From Actinoplanes palleronii (GTDB lineage: Bacteria > Actinomycetota > Actinomycetes > Mycobacteriales > Micromonosporaceae): DNA of 64,000 bases. Below are positions 42,929-52,021 of the stretch, piece after piece (the first letter of the stretch is position 1; every line of letters begins with the position of its first letter). Made by a program: the position numbers and the translations under genes. The notes under the pieces were generated by a model that was not told the origin of the DNA, made no database searches, and saw only the letters and a list, made by a program, of their open reading frames with translations. The DNA lies in the NCBI RefSeq assembly GCF_016862315.1, contig NZ_BOMS01000147.1:1-64000 (forward strand), in the 5' to 3' direction.

Positions 42929-43033
42929 GGGTGTCCTCCCTGATGGGGCGGTATCTTTCGGCGAACTGTACGAGCGCCGATCACCCCGCGGTACCACCGT
43001 CCGGCCGTCCTGGCACGAAGCCGGTACCGGATC

Positions 43034-43597
43034 TCAGACGGGACTTATCTCGGCGCGGAGCACTCCCAGGCAGTCTTCGATGATCGCGGCGAGCGGCCGG
43101 TCCTCGTCGAGCCACTCGGTGACCGCCACGAACAGCAGCGTCACAGTGGACTCGGCGATCAGCGCCGCGCGCACGCTCCCGAGCCCGCGCGCCACGAACC
43201 CGGCCCGGATCGCCTCGGCGAGCGCGGCCCGTTTGCGCAGCTCCCGCTCCTGCAGCCCCTCGTCGGTGCCGACGATCTCGCGCCGGGCCCGCACCGCGGC
43301 CTTGCGCGGCTCGAACCGGGTCTCGGCCACGGCCCGCAGACCGTCGAGCACGATCGTCAGGGGCGCCGCGTCGGCCGGGGCGTCGGCCAGGAACTCCGCG
43401 GCCATGGCGGGCACCTCGGCGTCGCCGGCGAACAGCACCTCCCGCTTGTCGGCGAAGTGCCGGAAGAACGTCCGCGTGGTCAGCCCGGCCCGGGCGGTGA
43501 TCTCCGGAACCGTCGTCGCGGCGAAGCCCTGCTCGGCGAAGAGCTCGAGTGCCGCCTGCTGCAAGCGTTCCCGGGCGTCCGGTTGCCATCGCGCCAT
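43034..43597 (-). CDS. TetR-family regulator
   Basis: 187 aa. HTH TVPEITARAGLTTRTFFRHFADKREVLF (about 28-55). Divergent from the saccharopine-dehydrogenase-like gene, with two operator copies between. Confidence 0.88.
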   Translation of the reverse strand: MARWQPDARERLQQAALELFAEQGFAATTVPEITARAGLTTRTFFRHFADKREVLFAGDAEVPAMAAEFLADAPADAAPLTIVLDGLRAVAETRFEPRKAAVRARREIVGTDEGLQERELRKRAALAEAIRAGFVARGLGSVRAALIAESTVTLLFVAVTEWLDEDRPLAAIIEDCLGVLRAEISPV

Positions 43598-43610
43598 GAC
43601 ACCAGACTAG

Positions 43611-43662
43611 TGATGACACGTCGTGTCGTCACGAGCTATGGTGATGACACGTCATGTCATTA
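43611..43662. promoter_or_regulatory. two direct operator copies between tetR and oxidoreductase
   Basis: TGATGACACGTC then GTGTCGTCA at 43611-43631, and TGATGACACGTC then ATGTCATTA at 43642-43662. The copies are 31 bp apart, about three helical turns, each an imperfect palindrome. Confidence 0.7.
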
Positions 43663-43681
43663 CAGAAGGTGAGTCTCAGCG

Positions 43682-44764
43682 ATGGCTGAAGTGTGGATTC
43701 TGGGCGGCACCGGCCGCAGCGGGCGGGCGATCGCCACGGCGTTGCGGGCCCGGGGCATCCGCCCGACGCTCGTCGGCCGGGACGGCGCCCGCCTGACCGC
43801 GGTGGCCGAGGGCGACCGCACGGTGGTGGCCGCCTCGATCGCGGCGATGGCCGGCGAGATCTCCCGGCAGCGACCGGCCGTGGTGGTCAACACGGTCGGG
43901 CCGTTCGCCACGACCGCCGAGCCGATCATCCGGGCCTGCCTGCCGGCGAGCCACTACGTCGACCTGGCGAACGACCTGTCCGCGTTCACCACGACCCTCG
44001 GGCTGCACGACGCGATCGCGGCCGCCGGGCGCACCGCGGTGACCGGCGCCGGGTTCGGCGTCGCGGCGACCGAGAGCGTCGTGGTGAAACTGTGCGAGGG
44101 CCGGCCCGCACCGCGCCGCGTCCGGGTGGACGCGGTGGCCTCGCTCGCCATGGAGGCCGGCGCGTTCGGCGAGGCCCTGGCCGCCAGCATCCTGGACGGC
44201 ATCCCGGGCGTGGCCGGCGGTGGCCGCTTCCAGGGCCGCCGCTATCGGGGCGGACGGCTCGTTCCGGACCGGATCGGCGGCGACGCCCGGCAGCTGACCC
44301 TGCCCGACGGCGGCGGGACCGCGACCGCCGCGAGCATCCCGCTCGGCGAGCTGATGGCGGCTCAGCGGGCCAGCGGCGCGCCGGACGTGCAGGCCGCGTC
44401 GAGCGAGGCGCCGTCGTCGCCGGTCGCCCGGGCGGCCATGGCGGCCCTGCTGCCGGTGCTGGCGATCGGCCCGGTCCGGGAGTTCGCGAAACGGCGCCTG
44501 GCCGCCGTGCAGGTCACGGCCCGGCCGCGTCCGCGCCAGCACTCCTGGGGACACGCGGTGATCGACTGGCCGGACGGCACCACCCGCGAGGGCTGGCTGC
44601 GGCTCGGCGACGCCCAGGAGTGGACCGGCATCGTGCCGGCCGAGGTGTGCCGGCGGCTGCTCGCGGGCGAGGGCCGGCCCGGCGCCTTCACCCCGGCCGC
44701 CCTGTTCGGCGCGGAGCTGGCCGAGTCCTGCGGCGCGGAATATCTGCTGGTCGCGGACCGATAG
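43682..44764 (+). CDS. saccharopine-dehydrogenase-like NAD(P) oxidoreductase
   Basis: 360 aa. Rossmann start VWILGGTGRSGRAIATAL with GGTGxxG, then NTVGPF and HYVDLANDLSA, as in Sacchrp_dh_NADP proteins. The C-terminal half is less conserved. Family members include trans-acting enoyl reductases and uncharacterised dehydrogenases, so the reaction is unknown. RBS AAGGTGAG. Likely repressed by the divergent TetR. Confidence 0.83.
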   Translation: MAEVWILGGTGRSGRAIATALRARGIRPTLVGRDGARLTAVAEGDRTVVAASIAAMAGEISRQRPAVVVNTVGPFATTAEPIIRACLPASHYVDLANDLSAFTTTLGLHDAIAAAGRTAVTGAGFGVAATESVVVKLCEGRPAPRRVRVDAVASLAMEAGAFGEALAASILDGIPGVAGGGRFQGRRYRGGRLVPDRIGGDARQLTLPDGGGTATAASIPLGELMAAQRASGAPDVQAASSEAPSSPVARAAMAALLPVLAIGPVREFAKRRLAAVQVTARPRPRQHSWGHAVIDWPDGTTREGWLRLGDAQEWTGIVPAEVCRRLLAGEGRPGAFTPAALFGAELAESCGAEYLLVADR

Positions 44765-44777
44765 GTCACCGAAATAC

Positions 44778-44825
44778 CGGACCGCCCGTTCTGTCACGGC
44801 CGCCGGGGCCGGACCGGGCGGTCCG
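44778..44825 (+). terminator. terminator after the oxidoreductase gene
   Basis: GGACCGCCCG (44779-44788) pairs with CGGGCGGTCC (44815-44824), 14 bp after the stop. Confidence 0.6.
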
Positions 44826-44953
44826 CTGCGGGTCACCGCGAGACGGGTCCGTCACCGAGCACGGCAAATCGGCAAAAATCCTCACCGCACGGGTGACGAT
44901 GGGATGAAACGCGTGCCGTGCGGGCGCGGTCGTCGTGACTTCGGGGGCAGGAC

Positions 44954-46549
44954 GTGACGGGTAACAACTGGCTCGCCAACATCGGCGTGAGCGTCAAGGT
45001 CATCGCCGCGGTCGCCGTGGCCGCCGCGATCGCCGTGGTGGTCGGCGTGACCGGGATCATCGGGCTGAGCAAGACGAGTGCCGCGGCCGCGCTGATCTCG
45101 ACGAGCAACGTCTCGAGCATCACCGCGGTCGGCCGGTTGCAGACCGCGGTGGAGAAGACGCAGGGCGACTCGGCGAACCAAGCGCTCTCCCCGGACAAGA
45201 CCGTCGCCGCCGGTTTCTCCGACGACTTGACCGCCGATCTGCAGGCGTTCGACGACGCCATGGCCGCGTACCGGGCCAGTGGCCCGGCGGGCAGCCAGGA
45301 CACCATCGCCGCGCTCGCCGACACGTGGAGTCAGTACGCCACCATCGCCAAGGACCGGATGCTGGCCCTCGGCAACACCAACAAGCTGGCCGCCTGGTCG
45401 ACGGTGCGCGACACCGAGACCGAGCCGCTGATGCAGAAGGTCGGGGCACAGCTCGACGAGCTGGACGCGACGGAGAAGGCCGACGCGGTGAAGAACGCCG
45501 ACGCGGCTCAGGACACGTACCGGTTCAGTCGTACGCTGTCGGTGGTGATCTTGATCTTGGGGGTGGTCCTGGCGATCGGGATCGGTTCCGTGGTCGCCCG
45601 GGGCATCGTCGGGTCCCTCGCCAGGGTCCGCGAGGTGTGCGACGCCCTGGCCGTGAACGACCTCACCCACTCCAGCGGGCTGACCGGACGCGACGAGCCC
45701 GGCCGGATGGGTCAGGCCCTCGACGCGGCGATCGTGAACCTGCGGGAGACCGTGTCGACCATCGAGCAGTCCGCGGCGTCGCTCGCGGGCGCGTCCGAGG
45801 AGATGACCGGCGCGGCCGCGCACATCGCCGACTCCGCCCTGCAGGCCTCGACCGAGGCGCAGGCCGTCTCGGCCGCCGCCGAGGAGATCTCCCGCAGCGT
45901 GGACACCGTCTCGGCGGGCAGCGAGGAGATGGGCGCGTCGATCCGGGAGATCTCGCAGAACGCGTCCGAGGCGGCCCGGGTCGCGGCCGAGGCGGTGAAC
46001 GTCACCGAGGCCACCTCGGCGACCATGAAGAAGCTCGGCGAGTCGTCCGCCGAGATCGGCAACGTGATCAAGGTGATCACCTCGATCGCCGAGCAGACCA
46101 ACCTGCTGGCCCTGAACGCCACCATCGAGGCGGCCCGGGCCGGCGACGCGGGCAAGGGGTTCGCCGTCGTCGCGTCCGAGGTCAAGGACCTCGCGCAGGA
46201 GACCGCCCGGGCCACCGAGGACATCTCCAGCCGGGTCGAGGCGATCCAGGCGGACACCAGCGGAGCGGTCGCCGCGATCGAGGAGATCTCCCTGGTCATC
46301 TCCCGGATCAGCGACTTCCAGACCACGATCGCCTCGGCGGTCGAGGAGCAGACCGCCACCACGGCCGAGATGAGCCGCAGCGTGTCCGAGGCGGCGTCCG
46401 GCACCAACGAGATCTCGCAGGGCATCACCGCGGTGGCGACCGCGGCCGAGTCGACCACCCAGGGCATCGCCGAGACCCAGCAGGCCACCGCCGAGCTGGC
46501 CCGGATGGCATCCCAGCTGAACACCCTGGTCGGCAGCTTCCGCCGGTAG
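44954..46549 (+). CDS. methyl-accepting chemotaxis protein
   Basis: 531 aa, GTG 44954 after GGGGGCAGGA. Two spans (about 13-38 and 195-215) enclose a four-helix periplasmic sensor of about 155 residues, followed by a HAMP domain and the MCP signalling rod. The hairpin tip at 380-410 has EQTNLLALNATIEAARAGDAG, the strongly conserved CheA/CheW-binding region. No che genes are nearby, so this is an orphan receptor. Motile actinomycetes such as Actinoplanes carry many. Confidence 0.92.
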   Translation: MTGNNWLANIGVSVKVIAAVAVAAAIAVVVGVTGIIGLSKTSAAAALISTSNVSSITAVGRLQTAVEKTQGDSANQALSPDKTVAAGFSDDLTADLQAFDDAMAAYRASGPAGSQDTIAALADTWSQYATIAKDRMLALGNTNKLAAWSTVRDTETEPLMQKVGAQLDELDATEKADAVKNADAAQDTYRFSRTLSVVILILGVVLAIGIGSVVARGIVGSLARVREVCDALAVNDLTHSSGLTGRDEPGRMGQALDAAIVNLRETVSTIEQSAASLAGASEEMTGAAAHIADSALQASTEAQAVSAAAEEISRSVDTVSAGSEEMGASIREISQNASEAARVAAEAVNVTEATSATMKKLGESSAEIGNVIKVITSIAEQTNLLALNATIEAARAGDAGKGFAVVASEVKDLAQETARATEDISSRVEAIQADTSGAVAAIEEISLVISRISDFQTTIASAVEEQTATTAEMSRSVSEAASGTNEISQGITAVATAAESTTQGIAETQQATAELARMASQLNTLVGSFRR

Positions 46550-46906
46550 TCAGCCGACCAGGCCGGCCTCGACCTCCGGGATACCCATCTCCTCGAGGAT
46601 CGTGATCGTGCACTGGTCGGACCACTGCAGATGGTGGTGATCGCCGACCAGCGCGACGGCCTCGTCCATCGAGGCGGCCTCCAGGATGGTCATCCCGACG
46701 ATCTCGGTCGGCGCGTCCGCGACGCCCGAGCGGGACACTGTCGTCGTGTGGCCCAGCGGACGGCCCGGGTCGACGAGCGCCGGGCCGAGCCGCGTGAACC
46801 AGTCCGTCCACTGCTGGACGCCGATCACGGCCTCCTCCGGGGTGGCCGTCACGAACCGGGCGGCGACCTCGTGCGGCGCGCGGTAGAGCACGACGAATCG
46901 AGCCAT
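46550..46906 (-). CDS. YCII/DGPF-domain protein
   Basis: 118 aa. MARFVVLYRAPHEV start and EAASMDEAVALVGDHHHL match the YCII-related fold, a small alpha/beta barrel often found as an accessory enzyme. It follows a marR gene on the same strand by 13 bp, so the two are cotranscribed. The stop abuts that of the chemotaxis receptor. Confidence 0.8.
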   Translation of the reverse strand: MARFVVLYRAPHEVAARFVTATPEEAVIGVQQWTDWFTRLGPALVDPGRPLGHTTTVSRSGVADAPTEIVGMTILEAASMDEAVALVGDHHHLQWSDQCTITILEEMGIPEVEAGLVG

Positions 46907-46919
46907 GGTCTGGAGCTCC

Positions 46920-47366
46920 CTACGATCGTGGATCGGAAAGCGTGCGGGAGACGTCCCGCAGCGACATCGCGAGCGTGCGCAACGTGGACTCGCCGAGCTG
47001 CTCGGTGACCCCGGCGGACCAGGCCAGCTGGCGCTGATAGATCTCCTCGAGCACGGCGCGGCCCGGCGCGGTCAGCTCGACGAGCTGGGTACGGCGGTCG
47101 GTCGGATGCGGCCGGTAGGCGATCAGGCCGTCCCGCTCCAGGGCGTCGGTGATCCGCTGGACGCTCTGCCGGGCGTGGCCCATGTCGGCCGCCATCGCGG
47201 CCACGGTCTGCGGCCGGAACGCCCGGCCGAGCACGTGCCACCGCGCCGAGCTCTGGCCCAGCGGGCCGGCGATGCCCTCACCGGCCTGGTTTATCCGCGA
47301 GTTGACCTCGAAGACCGCCTGGACGAACTGACTCCACGCGTCACCGGGGCCGGCCTGTTCGTCCAT
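46920..47366 (-). CDS. MarR-family regulator
   Basis: 148 aa. Winged helix with AAMAADMGHARQSVQRITDALERDGLIAYRPHPTDRRTQ. In an operon with YCII; a perfect operator lies directly upstream. Confidence 0.87.
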   Translation of the reverse strand: MDEQAGPGDAWSQFVQAVFEVNSRINQAGEGIAGPLGQSSARWHVLGRAFRPQTVAAMAADMGHARQSVQRITDALERDGLIAYRPHPTDRRTQLVELTAPGRAVLEEIYQRQLAWSAGVTEQLGESTLRTLAMSLRDVSRTLSDPRS

Positions 47367-47385
47367 ACCGGAGACCCTGCCACGA

Positions 47386-47403
47386 TTGACAGCGTGCTGT
47401 CAA
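47386..47403. promoter_or_regulatory. MarR operator overlapping the ligase stop codon
   Basis: TTGACAGC-GT-GCTGTCAA, a perfect 8-bp inverted repeat with 2-nt centre. It is 20 bp upstream of the marR start and covers the stop of the upstream lipoate-ligase-like gene on the same strand. Confidence 0.75.
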
Positions 47404-48056
47404 AGACCGTAGGCGGCGCGTACTGCCGCGGTCACCGCCGCCGGGGTCAGCGCCGGGACGGTGTCCTCGGCCGCGCCCACGGTCGCCGGGTCGAAGGGGT
47501 AACCGAGTTCGGCGTACGCCGCGGTCAGCACCTCGCGCAGCACCGCCGCCCCGCTGACCTGGATGACCGTGCTGAACAGCCAGCCGTCCCGGGTCACCCG
47601 CTGCGCCGAGCCGACGATCTTCGCGCCGCCGGCGTTCACGCTGTACTCGCCCGGGCAGTACTCACCGGGCACCGGGCCGATCCGCGCGTCGACGCCGAGG
47701 CTCACCAGCATCGCGGTGTGCAGCGCCGCGAACCGCTGGAACCGCTCGACCGGATCGGGCGACTCCAGCGCCGCCCGGTGCACGTGATCGACGACCACGC
47801 TGCCCCGGTGGTACGCGGCGAGGCTGCCGCCCTGCGGACGTACCACCGGGACGAATCCGTGCCGGCGCACCGCGGCGGTGGCCCGCTCGTATCCCGGGCG
47901 CAGCGTGTCCCGGCGGCTGAACGCCGCGGTCGGCGCGGGCGAGTAGATCCGCAGGATGTCCCGCTCATCGCCGCGACCGGTGCGCAGCAACTGCGGCCCG
48001 AGCGCGACGTCGCCCGCCGGGCCGCCGTCGACCAGGTCGTTGAAGAGAACCGTCAC
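47400..48056 (-). CDS. lipoate--protein ligase-like protein (BPL_LplA_LipB fold)
   Basis: 218 aa, GTG start overlapping the E2 stop by 4 bp. VRPQGGSLAAYHRGSVVVDHV is the ligase substrate loop (RRxxGG-like). GGAKIVGSAQRVTRDGWL holds the conserved Lys that binds lipoyl-AMP. Shorter than LplA (about 337 aa), lacking the C-terminal domain. Position directly after the E2 gene indicates it lipoylates that E2, or serves as an amidotransferase for it. Confidence 0.8.
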   Translation of the reverse strand: MTVLFNDLVDGGPAGDVALGPQLLRTGRGDERDILRIYSPAPTAAFSRRDTLRPGYERATAAVRRHGFVPVVRPQGGSLAAYHRGSVVVDHVHRAALESPDPVERFQRFAALHTAMLVSLGVDARIGPVPGEYCPGEYSVNAGGAKIVGSAQRVTRDGWLFSTVIQVSGAAVLREVLTAAYAELGYPFDPATVGAAEDTVPALTPAAVTAAVRAAYGL

Positions 48057-49324
48057 AGCCGGGCGATCACCGACGCCGGGTTCTCGATCGCGTCGGCGAC
48101 GCTGCGCATGAAACCGGCAGCCGTCCCGCCGTCGCAGACCCGGTGGTCGAACACGAAGCTCATCTGCGTGATCTTACGAACGCACAGCTCACCGCCGACC
48201 ACCCAGGCCCGGTCCAGGATCCGTCCGAAGCCCAGGATCGCCACCTGCGGGTGATTGATGATCGCGGCGCTGCCGTCGACGCCGAAACTGCCGTAGTTGT
48301 TCAGTGTGAACGTGCCGGCCGACAGCTCGCGCGTGGTGCTGCGACCCTCGCGGGCTGTCGCGGTGAGCCGGCGGATCTCCTCGCCCAGCCCGGTGGTGGT
48401 CATCGCCTCGGCGCCGATCACGGCGGGCACGACCAGGCCGCGGTCGCCCTGCACGGCGATGCCGAGGTTGATCTGGTCGAACTCGACGATCTCCTGGCGG
48501 TCGGCGTCGAAGCGGGCGTTGAGCACCGGGTATTCGCGCAGCGCGGCGACCGTGAACCGGGCGAGGTAGGCCAGCAGACCGGGGCCGGTCGGGAGGCTCT
48601 CGCGCAGCTCCCACAGCTTGGTGGCGTCGACGTCGACCCAGACGGTGGCTTCCGGGATCTCGCTGCGGCTGCGGCCCAGGGCGACGGCGGCGGCCTTGCG
48701 GAAGCCGCTGAGGGGCGTCCGGCGCTCCCCGGCGACGGCCGCCGGGGTTTGGTGGAGAGCCCGCTCCACATCGGCGCGCATGATCACGCCGCCGCGGCCG
48801 GTCGGCTCGATCTTCCGCAGGTCGATGTTGTTGGTCCGGGCCAGATTGCGGACCAGCGGCGAGATCACCTGCGGTGGGCGCGCGCCGCTGACCGGTTCCG
48901 CTTCCGCTTTTGTCCGGGTCTCCGCTTTGGTACGGACGTCAGCGCGCGGCTTCCGCTTGCGCGCCGTGACCGCCCCGCCGGACGTCCCGTACCCGATCAG
49001 CACGTTGCCGGACCCGGCCTGCTCCTCTTCCCGGTAAGCGGCGGCGGCATCCGCGACCGGCGCGGTCGACTCGACCGGCGCGGCCGCCGCGGCCGGAGTC
49101 ACCGTGATCAACGGCTGCCCGACGGCCAGGGTGGTCCCGGCCGGCACGTGCAGCGTCGCCACCCGCCCCGCATACGGCGACGGCACCTCCACCACCGACT
49201 TCGCCGTCTCCACCTCGGCGATGCACTGGTCAACGGCCACGTCGTCGCCCTCGGCCACCAGCCACTGCACGATCTCCGCCTCGGTCAGCCCTTCACCGAG
49301 GTCCGGCAGCAGAAACGTCGTCAT
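48053..49324 (-). CDS. bkdC: branched-chain 2-oxo acid dehydrogenase E2 (dihydrolipoyl acyltransferase)
   Basis: 423 aa, ATG 49324 (MTTFLLPDLGEGLTEAE). One lipoyl domain with the modified Lys in EVETAKSVVEV (about residue 42). E3-binding domain VISPLVRNLARTNNIDL (about 150-190). Acyltransferase domain ending with the catalytic His in FVFDHRVCDGG (HxxxDG). It overlaps the E1beta stop by one base. The single lipoyl domain and the gene order favour the branched-chain complex over pyruvate dehydrogenase, though substrate choice cannot be proved. No E3 gene here. Confidence 0.82.
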   Translation of the reverse strand: MTTFLLPDLGEGLTEAEIVQWLVAEGDDVAVDQCIAEVETAKSVVEVPSPYAGRVATLHVPAGTTLAVGQPLITVTPAAAAAPVESTAPVADAAAAYREEEQAGSGNVLIGYGTSGGAVTARKRKPRADVRTKAETRTKAEAEPVSGARPPQVISPLVRNLARTNNIDLRKIEPTGRGGVIMRADVERALHQTPAAVAGERRTPLSGFRKAAAVALGRSRSEIPEATVWVDVDATKLWELRESLPTGPGLLAYLARFTVAALREYPVLNARFDADRQEIVEFDQINLGIAVQGDRGLVVPAVIGAEAMTTTGLGEEIRRLTATAREGRSTTRELSAGTFTLNNYGSFGVDGSAAIINHPQVAILGFGRILDRAWVVGGELCVRKITQMSFVFDHRVCDGGTAAGFMRSVADAIENPASVIARL

Positions 49325-50316
49325 CACTGCTCCCATGACAAGTCGTCGACGGCGTCCAGCACCCGGTCCACCCCGGGCAGCTGGAAGTGCTCCAGCTTCG
49401 GCGGCGGGTACGGAATGTCCATCCCGGTCACCCGGCGCACCGGTGCCGCCAGCGAGGTGAAGCACCGCTCGGTCACCCGCGCCACGATCTCGGCGGACAC
49501 TCCGGCGAACCCGGACGACTCGGTGATCACGACGGCACGGCCGGTCGAGCGCACCGCCGCGCACACGGTCGCGTCGTCGAACGGCACGATCGAGCGCAGG
49601 TCGACCACCTGCAGGCTGCGCCCCTCCTGCGCGGCGACCGCGGCCGCCTCGAGCGCGACCGGCACCGACGGCCCGTACGCGATGAGCGTCGCGTCGGTCC
49701 CCTCGCGCCGGATCACCGCGGTGCCGATCCCGGCCGCCCGCGACGGGAACTCGACCTCTTCCTTGCTCCAGTAGAGCTTCTTCGGCTCGAGGAACACCAC
49801 CGGGTCCGGTGACTCGATCGCGGCGCGCAGCAGCGTGTACGCGTCCGACGGGGTGGCCGGCGCGACGACCTGCAGCCCCGGCGTGTGCGCGTAGTACGCC
49901 TCGGACGAATCGCAGTGGTGCTCGACGCCGCCGATCCCGCCGGCGTACGGCACCCGGATCACCATGGGCAGCCCGACGCGGCCCCGGGTCCGGTTCCGCA
50001 TCTTCGCCACGTGGCTGATGATCTGCTCGAACGCCGGGTAGGCGAACGCGTCGAACTGCATCTCGACAACCGGGCGCATCCCGTTCATCGCCATCCCGAC
50101 GGCCATCCCGACGATGCCGGACTCGGCGAGCGGGGTGTCGAAGCAGCGGCTCTCACCGAACGCGGCGGTCAGCCCGTCGGTGATCCGGAAGACGCCACCG
50201 AGCGCGCCGATGTCCTCCCCGAACAGCACCACCGACGGGTCGTCGGTCATCGCGTCGCGCAGCGCCCGGTTCAGCGCCTGCGCCATCGACAGCTTCTCGT
50301 GGGCGACGGTGGTCAT
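49324..50316 (-). CDS. bkdB: branched-chain 2-oxo acid dehydrogenase E1 beta
   Basis: 330 aa, ATG 50316 (MTTVAHEKLSMAQ), overlapping the E1alpha stop as ATGA. Transketolase-like central region VVLFGEDIGALGGVFRIT and TPLAESGIVGMAVGMAMNG, VVEMQFDAFAYPAFEQI. Forms the E1 heterotetramer that decarboxylates 2-oxo acids with thiamine diphosphate. Confidence 0.88.
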   Translation of the reverse strand: MTTVAHEKLSMAQALNRALRDAMTDDPSVVLFGEDIGALGGVFRITDGLTAAFGESRCFDTPLAESGIVGMAVGMAMNGMRPVVEMQFDAFAYPAFEQIISHVAKMRNRTRGRVGLPMVIRVPYAGGIGGVEHHCDSSEAYYAHTPGLQVVAPATPSDAYTLLRAAIESPDPVVFLEPKKLYWSKEEVEFPSRAAGIGTAVIRREGTDATLIAYGPSVPVALEAAAVAAQEGRSLQVVDLRSIVPFDDATVCAAVRSTGRAVVITESSGFAGVSAEIVARVTERCFTSLAAPVRRVTGMDIPYPPPKLEHFQLPGVDRVLDAVDDLSWEQ

Positions 50317-51404
50317 CGCGCTCCTTCCCGGCTCAGTTCGTCCGCGATCACGGCGGACTGTTCCCGCAGCTGCGGGGTGGGGCTCGCGTAGACGTACGCG
50401 AAAAGGTCTTCGGGGTTGGGTTCGATGTCGCGGTTGAGACCGTCGCGCAGGTGGGTGGCGACCTTCTCGGCCTCGGCGGTGAACGCCGCGCCGGCCTGGT
50501 CGGTGAGCACACCCCGCGCGGTCAGGTAGGTACGCAGCCGGGTGATCGGGTCGCGGTGCACCCAGGCCGCCACGTCGGCGTCGTCGCGGTACCGGGTGGC
50601 GTCGTCGGCGTTGGTGTGCGCCTGCATCCGGTAGGTGTGCGCCTCGATCAGCTGCGGGCCCTCGCCGTTGCGGGCCCGGTCCACGGCCGTGCCGAGCACC
50701 GCGAGCAGGGCGGCCATGTCGTTGCCGTCGACGCGTTCGCCGGGGACGCCGTAGCCGATGCCCTTGTGCGCCAGCGACGGCGCGGCGGTCTGGCGAGCGA
50801 GGGGGACGCTGATCGCGTACTCGTTGTTCTGCACGAAGAAGACCACCGGGGCCTGGAACACCGCGGCGAAGTTCAGTGCCTCGTGGAAGTCGCCCTCGCT
50901 GGTGCCGCCGTCGCCGCACATGGCCATCACCACGGTCGGCTCGCCGCGCAGCCGGGCCGCGTGGGCGACACCGACCGCGTGCGGCAGCTGGGTGGCGAGC
51001 GGGGTGGCGTGCGGGGCGACCCGGTGCTCGTACGGGTCGTAGCCGCAGTGCCAGTCGCCCTTGAGCAGGCTGAGCGCCTCGACCGGGTCGACACCCTTGC
51101 CGACCGCGGCGACCGTGTCGCGGTAGGTGGGGAACAGCCAGTCCTGCGCGTCGAGCACCTGCGCCGCCGCGACCTGGCAGGCCTCCTGGCCGTGCGAGGA
51201 CGGGTAGACGGCCAGCCGGCCCTGCCGGACCAGGGCGTACGCCTGGTCGTTGAGCCGGCGCGCGGTGATCAGCTTCCCGAGCGACCGCAGCAGGGTCGCG
51301 TCGTCCGGAGCCGGGTACGGGCTGTTCTCCACCGCCCGGCCCTCGGGGTCGATGAGACTGACCGGGGTCGCGGACGGCAACAGCCGACGGGAGTCAGGTG
51401 TCAT
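50313..51404 (-). CDS. bkdA: branched-chain 2-oxo acid dehydrogenase E1 alpha
   Basis: 363 aa. Thiamine diphosphate motif GDGGTSEGDFHEALNFA through FFVQNNEYAIS. SSHGQEACQVAAAQ and FPTYRDTVAAVGKG lie in the substrate region. First gene of the operon; the RBS before ATG 51404 is weak (GGGAG about 20 nt upstream), so it may be leaderless. The divergent Lrp-type gene and intervening operator suggest leucine/valine-linked control. Confidence 0.87.
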   Translation of the reverse strand: MTPDSRRLLPSATPVSLIDPEGRAVENSPYPAPDDATLLRSLGKLITARRLNDQAYALVRQGRLAVYPSSHGQEACQVAAAQVLDAQDWLFPTYRDTVAAVGKGVDPVEALSLLKGDWHCGYDPYEHRVAPHATPLATQLPHAVGVAHAARLRGEPTVVMAMCGDGGTSEGDFHEALNFAAVFQAPVVFFVQNNEYAISVPLARQTAAPSLAHKGIGYGVPGERVDGNDMAALLAVLGTAVDRARNGEGPQLIEAHTYRMQAHTNADDATRYRDDADVAAWVHRDPITRLRTYLTARGVLTDQAGAAFTAEAEKVATHLRDGLNRDIEPNPEDLFAYVYASPTPQLREQSAVIADELSREGAR

Positions 51405-51483
51405 GCGGTAATCGTGTGGCTCCCGTCACCTGTGATCCAGAACCCGGAGGAGAACGAGAAAAACCGGTCCTAAGACCCGCTGT

Positions 51484-51497
51484 ACGATGCCAATCGT
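51484..51497. promoter_or_regulatory. candidate BkdR operator
   Basis: ACGAT-GCCA-ATCGT inverted repeat midway in the 131-bp divergent gap between bkdA and the Lrp-type gene. Confidence 0.5.
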
Positions 51498-51535
51498 CCA
51501 ACTGAACGGGCGTTCGGGCGAGGAGTTGAAGACAC

Positions 51536-52003
51536 GTGGCCAGCACGCTTGACGACATCGACCGGCGGATTCTCGCCGAGCTCAGCCGGGACGGCCGGAT
51601 GCCGATCCGGAAACTCTCCGAGACGCTGCACATCTCCCGGGCGAACGCGTACGCGCGGGTCCAGCGGCTGCGCGAGACGAACGTGATCAAGGGGTTCCGG
51701 GCCGAGGTCGATCACCTGGCCGCCGGGATGGCCACGTCGGCGTACGTCACGGTGAACCTGCGCCAGGCGGAGTGGCGGGTGGTCGGCGAGCGGTTGCGGA
51801 TGCTGCCCGGTGTCGTGCACATCGCCCTGGTCGGCGGCGAGTTCGACGTGATCCTGCTGGTCCGGGCGAAGGACAACACCGACCTGCGCCGGCTGGTGCT
51901 CGACGAGATCCAGGGCATGCCGGGGGTGGTGAACACCCGTACGTTATTGGTCTTCGAAGAGTTTGAATCTCCGTCGTCGACGAGCATGTGGGAGGAGCCT
52001 TAA
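51536..52003 (+). CDS. bkdR: Lrp/AsnC-family regulator
   Basis: 155 aa, GTG 51536. N-terminal HTH (RKLSETLHISRANAYARVQRLRETNVI), then the Lrp effector domain (HIALVGGEFDVILLVRAKDN). Such regulators sit beside bkd operons in actinomycetes and respond to branched-chain amino acids. Its stop codon lies inside a terminator hairpin. Confidence 0.88.
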   Translation: MASTLDDIDRRILAELSRDGRMPIRKLSETLHISRANAYARVQRLRETNVIKGFRAEVDHLAAGMATSAYVTVNLRQAEWRVVGERLRMLPGVVHIALVGGEFDVILLVRAKDNTDLRRLVLDEIQGMPGVVNTRTLLVFEEFESPSSTSMWEEP

Positions 52004-52014
52004 AAGGCTCCTCC
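51991..52014. terminator. bidirectional terminator overlapping the bkdR stop
   Basis: GGAGGAGCC-TTAAAA-GGCTCCTCC; the TAA stop is in the loop. Serves the convergent PBP gene as well. Confidence 0.8.
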
Positions 52015-52021
52015 CCCATCG

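Noticed and set aside
44826..44953. Riboswitch or sigma-28 promoter before the chemotaxis gene
   Set aside because: CAAATCGGC looks loosely like part of such a promoter, but spacing and the rest do not fit; not supported.
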